From positions 806,001 to 870,000 of the forward strand of contig JAXLTL010000001.1 in the NCBI GenBank assembly GCA_046330075.1: 64,000 nucleotides of DNA, read 5' to 3'. Position numbers and translations under genes: made by a program. Below, piece by piece: positions 9,441 to 17,809 of the stretch (position 1 is the stretch's first letter; each line of letters starts with the position of its first letter). The stretch is from JAJTFW01 sp046330075. Its GTDB lineage: Bacteria; Bacteroidota; Bacteroidia; AKYH767-A; OLB10. The notes beneath the pieces were generated by a model. That model saw only the letters and a list, made by a program, of their open reading frames with translations, was not told the origin of the DNA and ran no database searches.

Positions 9441-9448
9441 CAAAATTA
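9441..9448 (-). promoter_or_regulatory. -7 promoter box of dapD (TAATTTTG)
   Basis: Exact TAnnTTTG on the minus strand, 23 bases before the dapD ATG. It lies 20 bases from the oppositely oriented ruvX box, so the two polymerases would compete for the same short interval. Confidence 0.5.
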
Positions 9449-9468
9449 ATAAACTCAGCGAAGGATTG

Positions 9469-9476
9469 TATTTTTG
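9469..9476 (+). promoter_or_regulatory. -7 promoter box of ruvX-def-aroK (TATTTTTG)
   Basis: Exact TAnnTTTG match ending five bases before the ruvX ATG, predicting a leaderless transcript for the three-gene operon. Confidence 0.6.
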
Positions 9477-9481
9477 CACAG

Positions 9482-9901
9482 ATGGGACGGATTCTGGCGA
9501 TCGATTATGGTGCAAAACGAAGCGGTATAGCCGTTACGGATCCTACCCAAACCATTGCAACTGCTCTAGAGACGATACCGAGCCATCAGTTAATTGATTA
9601 TTTAAAAAATTATCTGGCGAAAGAATCTGTAGAAATGATCCTGATCGGAGAACCTAAACGCCTGAACAATACAACATCATCCACCACTGAAATGGTCTAT
9701 TCATTTCGGAAAAAACTGGAGGCCAGTATTCCGGGAATGCCTGTAAAACTGGTTGATGAACGATTTACTTCCAAAATTGCCGGGATGAGCCTTATTGAAA
9801 GTGGGCAATCCCGAAAAACCCGTCGTGACAAATCCGTACTTGACCGGGTCAGTGCTACTATTTTACTTCAAGATTACCTTGCCAGCCAAACCAACAAATG
9901 A
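9482..9901 (+). CDS. ruvX: Putative pre-16S rRNA nuclease / Holliday junction resolvase-like (YqgF)
   Basis: RNase H-fold protein of 139 residues, the usual size for the YqgF/RuvX family. It shows the first catalytic Asp in ILAIDYGAKRSGIAVTD, the Glu region LIGEPKRLN and the motif LVDERFTS, followed by RRDKSVLDRVSATILLQDYL. In E. coli the homologue matures the 16S rRNA 5' end; a recombination role has also been proposed. It is the first gene of an operon and overlaps def by 4 bases (ATGA). Confidence 0.92.
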   Translation: MGRILAIDYGAKRSGIAVTDPTQTIATALETIPSHQLIDYLKNYLAKESVEMILIGEPKRLNNTTSSTTEMVYSFRKKLEASIPGMPVKLVDERFTSKIAGMSLIESGQSRKTRRDKSVLDRVSATILLQDYLASQTNK

Positions 9902-10458
9902 TTTACCCAATTACTGCATACGGAGACCCCGTACTTCGAAAGAAAGCCACAGCCATTACCTCTGACTATCCTAAACTCACCGAGTTAATAGACAACATGT
10001 TTAAAACCATGTACCATAGTCAGGGTGTGGGTCTGGCTGCACCGCAAATCGGGTTATCCATCCGATTGTTTGTGATTGATGCTTCACCGTTCAAAGAAGA
10101 CGACCAAACAGCAGACGGATTCAAAAGAGTATTTATCAACGCAGAAATCCTGGAAGAAGAAGGAACAAAGTGGAAATTCAATGAAGGCTGTTTAAGCATC
10201 CCAGGGGTCCGGGAAGATGTGGAAAGACTTCCCCGGGTGACAATCCGCTACCAGGATATGAATTTTGAAACGCATACAGAGCAATACGAGGGCATCAAAG
10301 CACGCATCATTCAACATGAATACGATCATATTGAAGGAATTTTATTTACAGACCGGCTAACGCCTTTGAAGAAAACAATGTTAAAAGGCCGGTTAAATGA
10401 TATCTCCAAAGGCAAAGTTGACGCTGATTACAAAATGAGATTTTACACCCGGCGCTGA
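9898..10458 (+). CDS. def: Peptide deformylase
   Basis: Removes the N-formyl group from nascent proteins. All three metal/active-site motifs are present: GVGLAAPQIG (from G43), EGCLSIPG with metal ligand C98, and QHEYDH with ligands H140 and H144 and catalytic E141. The length of 186 residues is normal for a type I/II bacterial enzyme. It overlaps ruvX by 4 bases and aroK by one base (TGATG), so the three are likely translationally coupled. Confidence 0.96.
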   Translation: MIYPITAYGDPVLRKKATAITSDYPKLTELIDNMFKTMYHSQGVGLAAPQIGLSIRLFVIDASPFKEDDQTADGFKRVFINAEILEEEGTKWKFNEGCLSIPGVREDVERLPRVTIRYQDMNFETHTEQYEGIKARIIQHEYDHIEGILFTDRLTPLKKTMLKGRLNDISKGKVDADYKMRFYTRR

Positions 10459-11003
10459 TGAGCACTCACCCACCAGTTTTCCTGACGGGTTATATGGGCG
10501 CAGGAAAAACGACAATCGGCCGGTTACTTGCAAAAGAAACCGATGCTGCTTTTATCGATCTTGATGATCTGATCGAAGAGCGAAACAACTTAGCAATTCC
10601 TGTCATTTTTGAGCTATACGGTGAAGATCACTTTCGGAATCTCGAGCGGGAGGCACTACATTCTCTGAAAGACAAGGAAAATCTCATTGTGGCAACCGGT
10701 GGTGGCTGTCCTTCATTTTTCGACAATATTGAATGGATGAACCGGCATGGAATCACTGTTTACCTGCGTTGCCATCCGGGCAAGATATTCCACCGGATCG
10801 CTCCGGAAAAACAAAAGAGACCGCTGATAGCTGGTATGGATGATGTAGATATTATGGAGTTCATTCTGGAATCCATTAAAAAGCGTTTACCATTCTACGT
10901 TCAATCCCGGATCACCGTCAATGCCGATAATGAACCGGATCAGGTACTGCATGAACTCCTTCAAAAACTGGATGTATCGGCTACCAGTTTTTCTCAGGAT
11001 TAA
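10458..11003 (+). CDS. aroK: Shikimate kinase
   Basis: ATP-dependent phosphorylation of shikimate in the chorismate pathway. It has the P-loop GYMGAGKTTIG (K17), substrate-binding Asp residues in FIDLDDLIEE, the glycine-rich ATGGGCPS motif and an LID-type region with QKRPLI. It is 181 residues long. The last 23 bases overlap, tail to tail, the 3' end of batC on the opposite strand, and no terminator is visible between them. Confidence 0.95.
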   Translation: MSTHPPVFLTGYMGAGKTTIGRLLAKETDAAFIDLDDLIEERNNLAIPVIFELYGEDHFRNLEREALHSLKDKENLIVATGGGCPSFFDNIEWMNRHGITVYLRCHPGKIFHRIAPEKQKRPLIAGMDDVDIMEFILESIKKRLPFYVQSRITVNADNEPDQVLHELLQKLDVSATSFSQD

Positions 11004-11688
11004 TATTGGAAGCAGGAAACTTCTTTGCTTTTTCTTTCTGGAGATCCTTTTCATCATTTTTCAACGCACGCAACATTCTTTCCGCTTCTTCCTTCGATAA
11101 TTTAGGCTGTTTCTGCTGTTCCTTTTGCTGCTGCTGTTGTTGTTGCTGCTGATCCTGTTTCTGATCTTTTTGTTGCTGCTGGTCCTGCTTCTGCTCTTTC
11201 TGCTGTTGTTGTTTTTGCTGATCCTGCTTCTGATCTTTCTGCTGTTGCTGCTGTTGCTGCTGCTGCTGTTTCAGTTTCTGCAGCGCATACGATAGATTAT
11301 AGCGGGCATCTTCATCGTTTGGATTCAGCCGCAATGCTCTTTTATACGCTTCAATACTCTCCTTGTATTTTTCAGCTTTCAACAGCGCATTTCCCATATT
11401 ATACATAGCCTTGGCCTGCTTTTCAGGATCGTTATTATTCGCTGCTGCATTCAGGTATTGTTGTCCGGCCTCCTCATATTTATTCTGACGATACAAAGCA
11501 TTTCCAAGGTTGTAATTCCCGGTATACTGTTTCGCATCCTTTTTCAGCGACTCACGATAGGCACTTTCAGCATTGCGGTAACGTTGCTTTTCATATTCCT
11601 CATTACCGCGTGACACTTCGGTTGTCTGCGCCATCACCTGGGCCGACAGAAGAAATCCGGGAATCCATAAAACATAGTTGGTCTTCAT
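10981..11688 (-). CDS. batC: BatC-like TPR protein with glutamine-rich tail
   Basis: Last gene of the Bat operon. It has a signal peptide (about residues 1-20, ending VMAQ) and about three TPR units (YNLGNALYRQNKYEEAGQQY, MYNMGNALLKAEKYKESIEA, NPNDEDARYNLSYALQKL). From about residue 137 to 200 it is almost pure Gln/Lys/Asp with Glu, encoded by CAG/CAA runs. Bat TPR proteins are thought to scaffold the vWA proteins at the inner membrane. The start overlaps batB by 4 bases. The Q-rich stretch is prone to slippage, so its length may vary between strains. The 3' end overlaps aroK by 23 bases. Confidence 0.85.
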   Translation of the reverse strand: MKTNYVLWIPGFLLSAQVMAQTTEVSRGNEEYEKQRYRNAESAYRESLKKDAKQYTGNYNLGNALYRQNKYEEAGQQYLNAAANNNDPEKQAKAMYNMGNALLKAEKYKESIEAYKRALRLNPNDEDARYNLSYALQKLKQQQQQQQQQQKDQKQDQQKQQQQKEQKQDQQQQKDQKQDQQQQQQQQQKEQQKQPKLSKEEAERMLRALKNDEKDLQKEKAKKFPASNINPEKNW

Positions 11689-12734
11689 TCTTCAGTTCTT
11701 TTATTTACTGTAAACAGATTCAACCGGGCAAACCATTTACTCTTCATCTCGCCCAGCAAAAACTCGATCAGCATCAGCAACAAAGCGACCGCGATGAAAT
11801 ACTGGAACTGGTTTTCATAGTCCGTATACATTTTGGCCTTAAACTCCTTTTTATCGAGAGCATTCAGTTCCTTTAGCACCAGACTGATTCCATCATCCGA
11901 AGTTGTGGCTCTGATAAACCGGCCATTCCCCGCATCCGCTATTTCGGTGAGCATTTGTGGATCAAGTTTAGTAACCACCGTTTTCCCGCCATTATCCTGC
12001 CTGAAGCCAACTACAGCCCCATTGTTATAGACCGGAATCGGTGCACCATCTGCGGAACCCATGCCGATCGTAAAAACTTTAACGCCGGATTCAGCCGCCC
12101 CTTTTGCAGCTTCAACAGCATCATCTTCATGGTTCTCACCATCCGTAATAATCACGATTGCACTATGCTTTCTGGTTGTATCAGTAAACGACTCTCTGGC
12201 GAGATTGATAGCAGCACCAATCGCTGTACCTTGTGTCGGAACCATTTCAGTACTGATAGAACCAATGAACATTTTTGCAGCATTGTAATCTGTGGTCAGC
12301 GGCAATTGCACATAGGCTTCTCCTCCGAAAACGATAATACCAATCCGATCACCTTCCAGCCGGTCAATCAACCTGCTTAATGCCTGTTTGGACCGTTCGA
12401 GGCGGTTCGGTTTAATATCTTCCGCCAACATACTGTTAGATACATCCAGCGCCACGATAATATCTGCACCTTTACGTTTAACCTCCTCCAATCTTGAGCC
12501 GATCAAGGGCCCGCAAATTCCGGCAATAAGCAAAACAACTGAAGAGATGATCAGGAAAAATTTAATCCCCGGACGTGACAATGAAACTTCCGGAAATAAA
12601 CGGCGCACCAGAACAGGATCCCCAAAATTCAACAATGCGGCCTTCTTCCAGCGCTTCAATAGTATATACAACACCATCAGCACCGGCACCAGTGCAAACA
12701 GCCAAACCATTTGCGGATGATCAAGTTTAAACAT
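11685..12734 (-). CDS. batB: BatB-like vWA-domain membrane protein
   Basis: 349-residue inner-membrane protein with an N-terminal transmembrane pair (residues 9-27 and about 58-80), a von Willebrand A domain with the MIDAS motif D97-V-S99-N-S101, VIITDGENHED later in the fold, and a last transmembrane helix near residue 315 (YFIAVALLLMLIEFLLGE). The domain binds a divalent metal and probably a partner protein. batA lies upstream with one base between them, and batC overlaps downstream. Confidence 0.9.
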   Translation of the reverse strand: MFKLDHPQMVWLFALVPVLMVLYILLKRWKKAALLNFGDPVLVRRLFPEVSLSRPGIKFFLIISSVVLLIAGICGPLIGSRLEEVKRKGADIIVALDVSNSMLAEDIKPNRLERSKQALSRLIDRLEGDRIGIIVFGGEAYVQLPLTTDYNAAKMFIGSISTEMVPTQGTAIGAAINLARESFTDTTRKHSAIVIITDGENHEDDAVEAAKGAAESGVKVFTIGMGSADGAPIPVYNNGAVVGFRQDNGGKTVVTKLDPQMLTEIADAGNGRFIRATTSDDGISLVLKELNALDKKEFKAKMYTDYENQFQYFIAVALLLMLIEFLLGEMKSKWFARLNLFTVNKRTEE

Positions 12735-12735
12735 A

Positions 12736-13743
12736 TCAGGGCAAACTTCTTAACCAGGTATAACGTAATACTATTTCAAGCGTAAAGAAGGCCAATGCCA
12801 GTAAAGCAAACGGGAAATACTCTTCTGTGTAGCGTTTGAACTCTGTCACTTCAATTTTCGATTTTTCCAGTCTGTCAATCTCTTCGAATATTGTTTCAAG
12901 TCGCTTATTGTTTACGGCACGGTAATAACGTCCATCCGTAGCATTGGCCACTTTTGTAAGTAAATCTTCATCAATCTGCACTTCCACATTCTGATATTGA
13001 ATACCGAAGATGGTTTTCTGCGGGTAAGGCGCCATCCCCCTTGTTCCAACACCTACTGAATAAATTCGGACACCAAACGTCTTACCGATTTCACCTGCTG
13101 TCAATGGCGGGATCGAACCGGAATTATTAACGCCATCTGTAATCAACACCACTACTTTGCTCTTAGTAGGCGAATTCCGCACCCGATCGATAGCAGTAGC
13201 CAGTCCATCACCAATGGCAGTTCCGTCTTTTACCATGCCTGGCTTCACGCTTCTGATCAGTGTTTTCAGTACTGCATGATCGGAAGTCAAGGGACATTGT
13301 GTAAAGCTCTCACCGCTGAAAATGACAAGGCCGATCAGATCGTTGGGGCGGCCATCAATAAAATCAAGTGCGACTTTTTTTGCTGCTTCAATCCGGTTTG
13401 GCCGAAAATCCTCCGCTAGCATACTGGAAGAAATATCCAGAGCGAGCACAACAGAGATACCTTCTGTTTTAACATTTGACGCTTTAGACGATGACTGAGG
13501 ACGCGCAAGCGCAATAATCAATAAAGCTACAGCGCATATTCTCAGAAATATTGGAAGATTTATCAGTCGCTGCCGCCAGGTCGGTTTGTAATTTCTGAAA
13601 ACCTCGGTGCTGCTGATTCTGATTCGAGGTCGTTTAAACCGCTTTACTTTCCAGAAATAAAAGATCATTGCCGGTAACAGCAACAACCCCCAGAGGATTT
13701 CAGGGTTCCGGAAGTGAATTGCATTAAAATCCGGCAGCATCAT
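12736..13743 (-). CDS. batA: BatA-like vWA-domain membrane protein
   Basis: 335-residue paralogue of the next gene with the same plan: two N-terminal membrane segments, a vWA domain with MIDAS D103-I-S105-S-S107 and VVLITDGVNNSG, and a C-terminal membrane helix (FPFALLALAFFTLEIVL). BatA and BatB were first linked to aerotolerance in Bacteroides fragilis. The start overlaps the upstream gene by 4 bases. Confidence 0.9.
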   Translation of the reverse strand: MMLPDFNAIHFRNPEILWGLLLLPAMIFYFWKVKRFKRPRIRISSTEVFRNYKPTWRQRLINLPIFLRICAVALLIIALARPQSSSKASNVKTEGISVVLALDISSSMLAEDFRPNRIEAAKKVALDFIDGRPNDLIGLVIFSGESFTQCPLTSDHAVLKTLIRSVKPGMVKDGTAIGDGLATAIDRVRNSPTKSKVVVLITDGVNNSGSIPPLTAGEIGKTFGVRIYSVGVGTRGMAPYPQKTIFGIQYQNVEVQIDEDLLTKVANATDGRYYRAVNNKRLETIFEEIDRLEKSKIEVTEFKRYTEEYFPFALLALAFFTLEIVLRYTWLRSLP

Positions 13744-14717
13744 TGATCACCTCCTTCTTTACGATCTTCCGAAACGGGCACTTGAGGCTCATCAGAAGGA
13801 GCTGTTTCGACAACAAACTTATGACTCAACTGCATGGCCCATTCATTTTCCGAAGGAATAGCCTGCCATTTTGCAAATTTCACCAGATCAGCCAACCTCA
13901 ACACTCGTTCCAGCTCTTCCTTATTTTCTCCTTTCAACTGCAACACCACACTGGTATTTAATATTTCATCGCTGGTTAACTCCATCGTGCTGATTCCCCA
14001 ACGTCTATCCATATAAACACGAAGAATATCTGTCAGGCGGGTATAATATTCTTTTAGCCTGCCGTTTTGCCACACCTTTTCATCCTCCAGCATAACCAAA
14101 GCTTCCAGAGCAAGAATATGCGGTGGAGATTTCAATTGCAAATCTCCCTGAATGACTACCGGAACCTGCTTTTTCCTCAAAGCCCATACGAGTAAGGCAA
14201 CTACCAATAGTAATGCATGAAATGCAAGAATCGCATACACTACCCATTTCCAATCAAACGGTGCAGCTTCCACATTACGGATATCGTGAATATCCATAGT
14301 GGTATCAACGGGCACCGTGAACACATCAATCCGAATGGGATCTGTTTCTACAGAGATCTCATTATCGCCACCTTTTAATTTATATTTGAAAACAACAGGT
14401 GGAATCACATAGGTTCCTGAATCATAAGAAGTAATGATAAACACCTGCTCACGCAGCAGCACATGCTCATCATCAACTTTAATCGTATCGGCCGGCGAAT
14501 ATTTCCAAATCTCCATTCCGCCAACCGAGTCAATGATCAATGGCCAATCAATGTTTAATTGCCGGGGTTGACTCAGTTTTATAGTCAGCTGGACAGGTTT
14601 GCCGATCAGAATTTTATTGGTATCAACACTGGCATGAGCCACCACATCCTGAGCCTTGAGTTCAGCGGCGGCAGAAAACAAAACAATAACAAGCAGAAAC
14701 ACACAACGCTTCATCAT
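13740..14717 (-). CDS. BatD-like periplasmic/membrane protein of the Bat operon
   Basis: 325 residues with a signal peptide ending near residue 22 (ELKAQ), an extracytoplasmic beta-rich domain (about 23-150, TNKILIGKPVQLTIKL... YVIPPVVFKYK), one transmembrane helix at about 158-181 (WVVYAILAFHALLLVVALLVWA) and a cytoplasmic helical tail. This layout and its place between DUF58 and batA match a common Bacteroidota Bat-operon gene resembling the first half of BatD or the DUF4381 family. No enzyme motif is visible. It overlaps both neighbours by 4 bases, indicating tight coupling. Confidence 0.7.
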   Translation of the reverse strand: MMKRCVFLLVIVLFSAAAELKAQDVVAHASVDTNKILIGKPVQLTIKLSQPRQLNIDWPLIIDSVGGMEIWKYSPADTIKVDDEHVLLREQVFIITSYDSGTYVIPPVVFKYKLKGGDNEISVETDPIRIDVFTVPVDTTMDIHDIRNVEAAPFDWKWVVYAILAFHALLLVVALLVWALRKKQVPVVIQGDLQLKSPPHILALEALVMLEDEKVWQNGRLKEYYTRLTDILRVYMDRRWGISTMELTSDEILNTSVVLQLKGENKEELERVLRLADLVKFAKWQAIPSENEWAMQLSHKFVVETAPSDEPQVPVSEDRKEGGDQ

Positions 14718-15589
14718 GCCCTTCTCTCCCGCTTTTTAAACAGATTAATCAATGGCTGAACATAGGGCCGGTCAGTTCGCAGAGTAGCATGATCTATCCC
14801 ACATCTGTTCAGCAATTCAGTCGTATGCGCATTCGTTTGTCGGAACCAAATATTGTAGTCACGTCTTACATTGATATTACCGGAATCCAGCAAACTGGTT
14901 TCTCCTGTCTCCGCATCGGTAAACCGAACCAGACCAATATCCGGCATTTCCTCTTCCCTGGGATCGTAAATACGTAAAGCTGCAAGGTCATGTTTTTTAG
15001 AAGCTACTTTAATGGCATCTTCAAAACCGGCGTTCATAAAATCGGAAATCAGAAAAGCAATGCAGCGTTTTTTAATCATATTATTGAAATAACGCAATGC
15101 AAGATTGATATCCGTTCCCTTTCCTGCGGGTTCGAGATTTATCAATTCACGTATGATGCGCAGAATATGTGTTTTTCCTTTCTTGGGCGGAATAAACAAT
15201 TCAATTTTATCTGAAAAAAGGATCATACCAGCCTTGTCATTATTCTCAATTGCAGAGAAGGCCAGAACAGCACTCAGTTCGGTAATGAGGTCGCGCTTAA
15301 ACTGGTGATTGGTCCCGAAATTTCCGGATGCACTGACATCCACCAGCAACATTACGGTCAGTTCGCGCTCTTCTTCAAACACCTTAACATAAGGATGGTT
15401 AAAGCGTGCCGTTACATTCCAGTCAATACTTCGTATATCATCGCCTGGAATATACTCACGCACTTCGCTGAATGCCATTCCGCGTCCTTTGAAGGCCGAA
15501 TGGTATTCACCCGAAAAAACCTGTGACGACAGGCCACGGGTTTTAATTTCAATCTTCCGTACTTTCTTAAGAAGTTCTGACGACTCCAT
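14714..15589 (-). CDS. DUF58-domain protein (vWA-like), MoxR partner
   Basis: Cytoplasmic 291-residue protein of the DUF58 family. It shows the family signature REYIPGDDIRSIDWNVTA (about residues 43-60) and a vWA-like core with VDVSASG, a degenerate MIDAS motif. DUF58 proteins are nearly always encoded beside MoxR AAA+ ATPases and are taken to be their substrate or adaptor. It starts 14 bases after the MoxR gene and overlaps the next gene by 4. Confidence 0.92.
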   Translation of the reverse strand: MESSELLKKVRKIEIKTRGLSSQVFSGEYHSAFKGRGMAFSEVREYIPGDDIRSIDWNVTARFNHPYVKVFEEERELTVMLLVDVSASGNFGTNHQFKRDLITELSAVLAFSAIENNDKAGMILFSDKIELFIPPKKGKTHILRIIRELINLEPAGKGTDINLALRYFNNMIKKRCIAFLISDFMNAGFEDAIKVASKKHDLAALRIYDPREEEMPDIGLVRFTDAETGETSLLDSGNINVRRDYNIWFRQTNAHTTELLNRCGIDHATLRTDRPYVQPLINLFKKRERRA

Positions 15590-15603
15590 ACCCGATAACT
15601 GGC

Positions 15604-16590
15604 TTATGGTACTTCTACAATATTCAACACTTCATTAATCACATCATCGGTGGTGATATTTTCCGCTTCTGCCTCGTAAGAGAGTCCGATACGATGGCGC
15701 AGAACGTCATGACAAATGGCTCTGACATCCTCCGGTATCACATATCCACGACGTTTAATAAAGGCATAAGCTTTCGACGCCAATGCGAGATTGATACTTG
15801 CTCTCGGCGAACCTCCGTAATTGATCAGATTCGCCAGTTTTTTCAGATTATTTTCTTTAGGGAAACGTGTTGCAAAAACGATATCCAGAATATATTTCTC
15901 AATTTTTTCATCCATGTACACGTCCCTGACAGCCTGGCGCGCTTTTACAATTGTAGCTGTATCCAGAACCGGATTTATTTTTGGAAAATCCTGTGCAAGG
16001 TTCTGCCGTACAATCATCCGTTCATCTTCTTTGGTTGGATAACCAATTACAACTTTCAGCATGAACCTGTCAAGCTGTGCCTCTGGTAATGGATAGGTTC
16101 CCTCCTGCTCTACCGGATTCTGAGTGGCAAGAACCAGGAAAGGTTCTTCTAGTTTGAACGTCTCATCACCGATGGTCACCTGACGTTCCTGCATCGCTTC
16201 CAGCAACGCGCTCTGTACTTTTGCAGGCGCCCGGTTGATCTCATCCGCCAGAATAAAATTGGCAAACAGTGGTCCTTTCCGAACAGTAAACTGCTCCTGT
16301 TTTTGGTTATATATCATTGTACCCACCAAATCTGCAGGAAGCAAATCAGGGGTAAACTGAAGCCGGCTGAAGCGGGCATGAATGGCCGAAGACAAAGATT
16401 TAATGGCCAGCGTTTTGGCCAGTCCGGGTACACCCTCCAGCAAGAGGTGACCATTTGAAAGTAATCCGATCAGCAATCGGTCGAGCATGTATTTCTGTCC
16501 GACAATTACTTTTCCAAGCTCCATATTGAGCAATTCAATGAAGGCAGATTCCTGCTGAATTTTCTCGTTTATCTCCCGAATATCAACCAT
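15604..16590 (-). CDS. MoxR-family AAA+ ATPase
   Basis: 328-residue chaperone-like ATPase heading the Bat operon. It has Walker A GVPGLAKT (residues 53-60), Walker B ILADEINR (D116, E117), the sensor-1 region VLATQNPVEQEGTYPLPEAQLDRF and a C-terminal lid domain. MoxR proteins are thought to activate or assemble vWA-protein complexes, here BatA and BatB. The region upstream holds only a near-match promoter box (TATACTTG). A clear terminator was not found before the preceding permease gene. Confidence 0.94.
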   Translation of the reverse strand: MVDIREINEKIQQESAFIELLNMELGKVIVGQKYMLDRLLIGLLSNGHLLLEGVPGLAKTLAIKSLSSAIHARFSRLQFTPDLLPADLVGTMIYNQKQEQFTVRKGPLFANFILADEINRAPAKVQSALLEAMQERQVTIGDETFKLEEPFLVLATQNPVEQEGTYPLPEAQLDRFMLKVVIGYPTKEDERMIVRQNLAQDFPKINPVLDTATIVKARQAVRDVYMDEKIEKYILDIVFATRFPKENNLKKLANLINYGGSPRASINLALASKAYAFIKRRGYVIPEDVRAICHDVLRHRIGLSYEAEAENITTDDVINEVLNIVEVP

Positions 16591-16727
16591 GATAGAATTG
16601 AGTTTATTAAGCCCTGCAAGTATATAGCAATAAACGTGAATGCTGACTGAAAGTCACAACGAGTTAATGTTAAACTCTTGTTAATAACTGAGGATTCAAC
16701 TCCGGCAAGCCCGTTTTTGGCGGTTGA

Positions 16728-17804
16728 CTATTGCATTCTTACCCTTGGGTCAAGGCGGGCATAGAGAATATCCACCAGAATATTGATGACCACGAAGAAA
16801 AAAGACACCATCAATACCGATCCCATTACTACAGGAAAATCATAATGTTCAAGGGCATCTACGGTCACTTTCCCAACTCCTTTCCAGCCAAAAATATATT
16901 CTATAAATACTGCACCCGCCAACAGTGAACCGAGCCAGCCGGATAAGGCAGTCAACACCGGGTTTAATGCATTCCTAAGGGCATGTTTGAAAATAACTAT
17001 TCCGGGTTGCACTCCTTTTGCCCGGGCAGTCCGGATATAATCCATGCTCATCACCTCGAGCATTGAACTTCTTGTCAATTGTACGATGACACTTAAGGGA
17101 CGTATCCCCAGTGTGACCGCAGGTAAAATCAGATTTTTCCATTGTATAGTCAAGCCTCTGAATGGATCAACAACCCATAAACTTCCGGTCATCTCGAGTC
17201 CGGTTATATCTGCCCATAAAAACCCGAACAACCAGGCCATCAGAATTCCCGCAAAAAAGGATGGCACCGACATCCCAAGCACACTGATGAGAAGGGTCAG
17301 GTGATCCTGAAGTTTCTGATAATGCAGAGAAGACCAAATGCCCAGACTTATGCCAAGAATCGCAGCAAAGATGAGGGCGGCTACAGATAACACGACAGTA
17401 CCCGGCAAGGCATCCATTAACACTTCTGTCACCCGTTCCTGCGATTGATAAGACCTGCGGAGATAGGGTTTCTTTAATGCCAATCCCAGTGATGAACCCA
17501 GCGGTACTACAAGCATATTTCCATATTTGGCTTCATCAGCAAAATACCGTGACGCTGAATCTGAACGATCCACGACCGACAATGGAGACACGTCATTGAG
17601 GTAGAGAAAAAACTGTTGTGCAAGCGGCAAATCCCTTCCCAGGTCGCGGTTAATCGCTTCCACAGAAGCCAGGTCGGCTCTTTGCCCTAACATCATTCGG
17701 GCGGGATCGCCGGGTAAAACATTGAAAAGGAAGAAAACGATGGAGATTACTCCAAGTATAACGAGGAGTCCGGACGATAGTTTTCGGATAAAGAGCTTCA
17801 ACAA
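16728..17804 (-). CDS. DppB/OppB-type ABC transporter permease, orphan
   Basis: 358-residue inner-membrane permease of the peptide/nickel family. It has about six transmembrane helices, an N-terminal helix with the family motif FNVLPGDPARMMLG, a periplasmic insertion of roughly 90 residues (about 45-130), and the cytoplasmic EAA-like loop YIRTARAKGVQPGIVIFKHALRNAL. A second permease, ATPase and binding protein would be needed, and none is encoded nearby, so the partners must be elsewhere. It follows the DoxX-thioredoxin gene by 5 bases, suggesting cotranscription. Confidence 0.9.
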   Translation of the reverse strand: MLKLFIRKLSSGLLVILGVISIVFFLFNVLPGDPARMMLGQRADLASVEAINRDLGRDLPLAQQFFLYLNDVSPLSVVDRSDSASRYFADEAKYGNMLVVPLGSSLGLALKKPYLRRSYQSQERVTEVLMDALPGTVVLSVAALIFAAILGISLGIWSSLHYQKLQDHLTLLISVLGMSVPSFFAGILMAWLFGFLWADITGLEMTGSLWVVDPFRGLTIQWKNLILPAVTLGIRPLSVIVQLTRSSMLEVMSMDYIRTARAKGVQPGIVIFKHALRNALNPVLTALSGWLGSLLAGAVFIEYIFGWKGVGKVTVDALEHYDFPVVMGSVLMVSFFFVVINILVDILYARLDPRVRMQ

Positions 17805-17809
17805 GCTGC

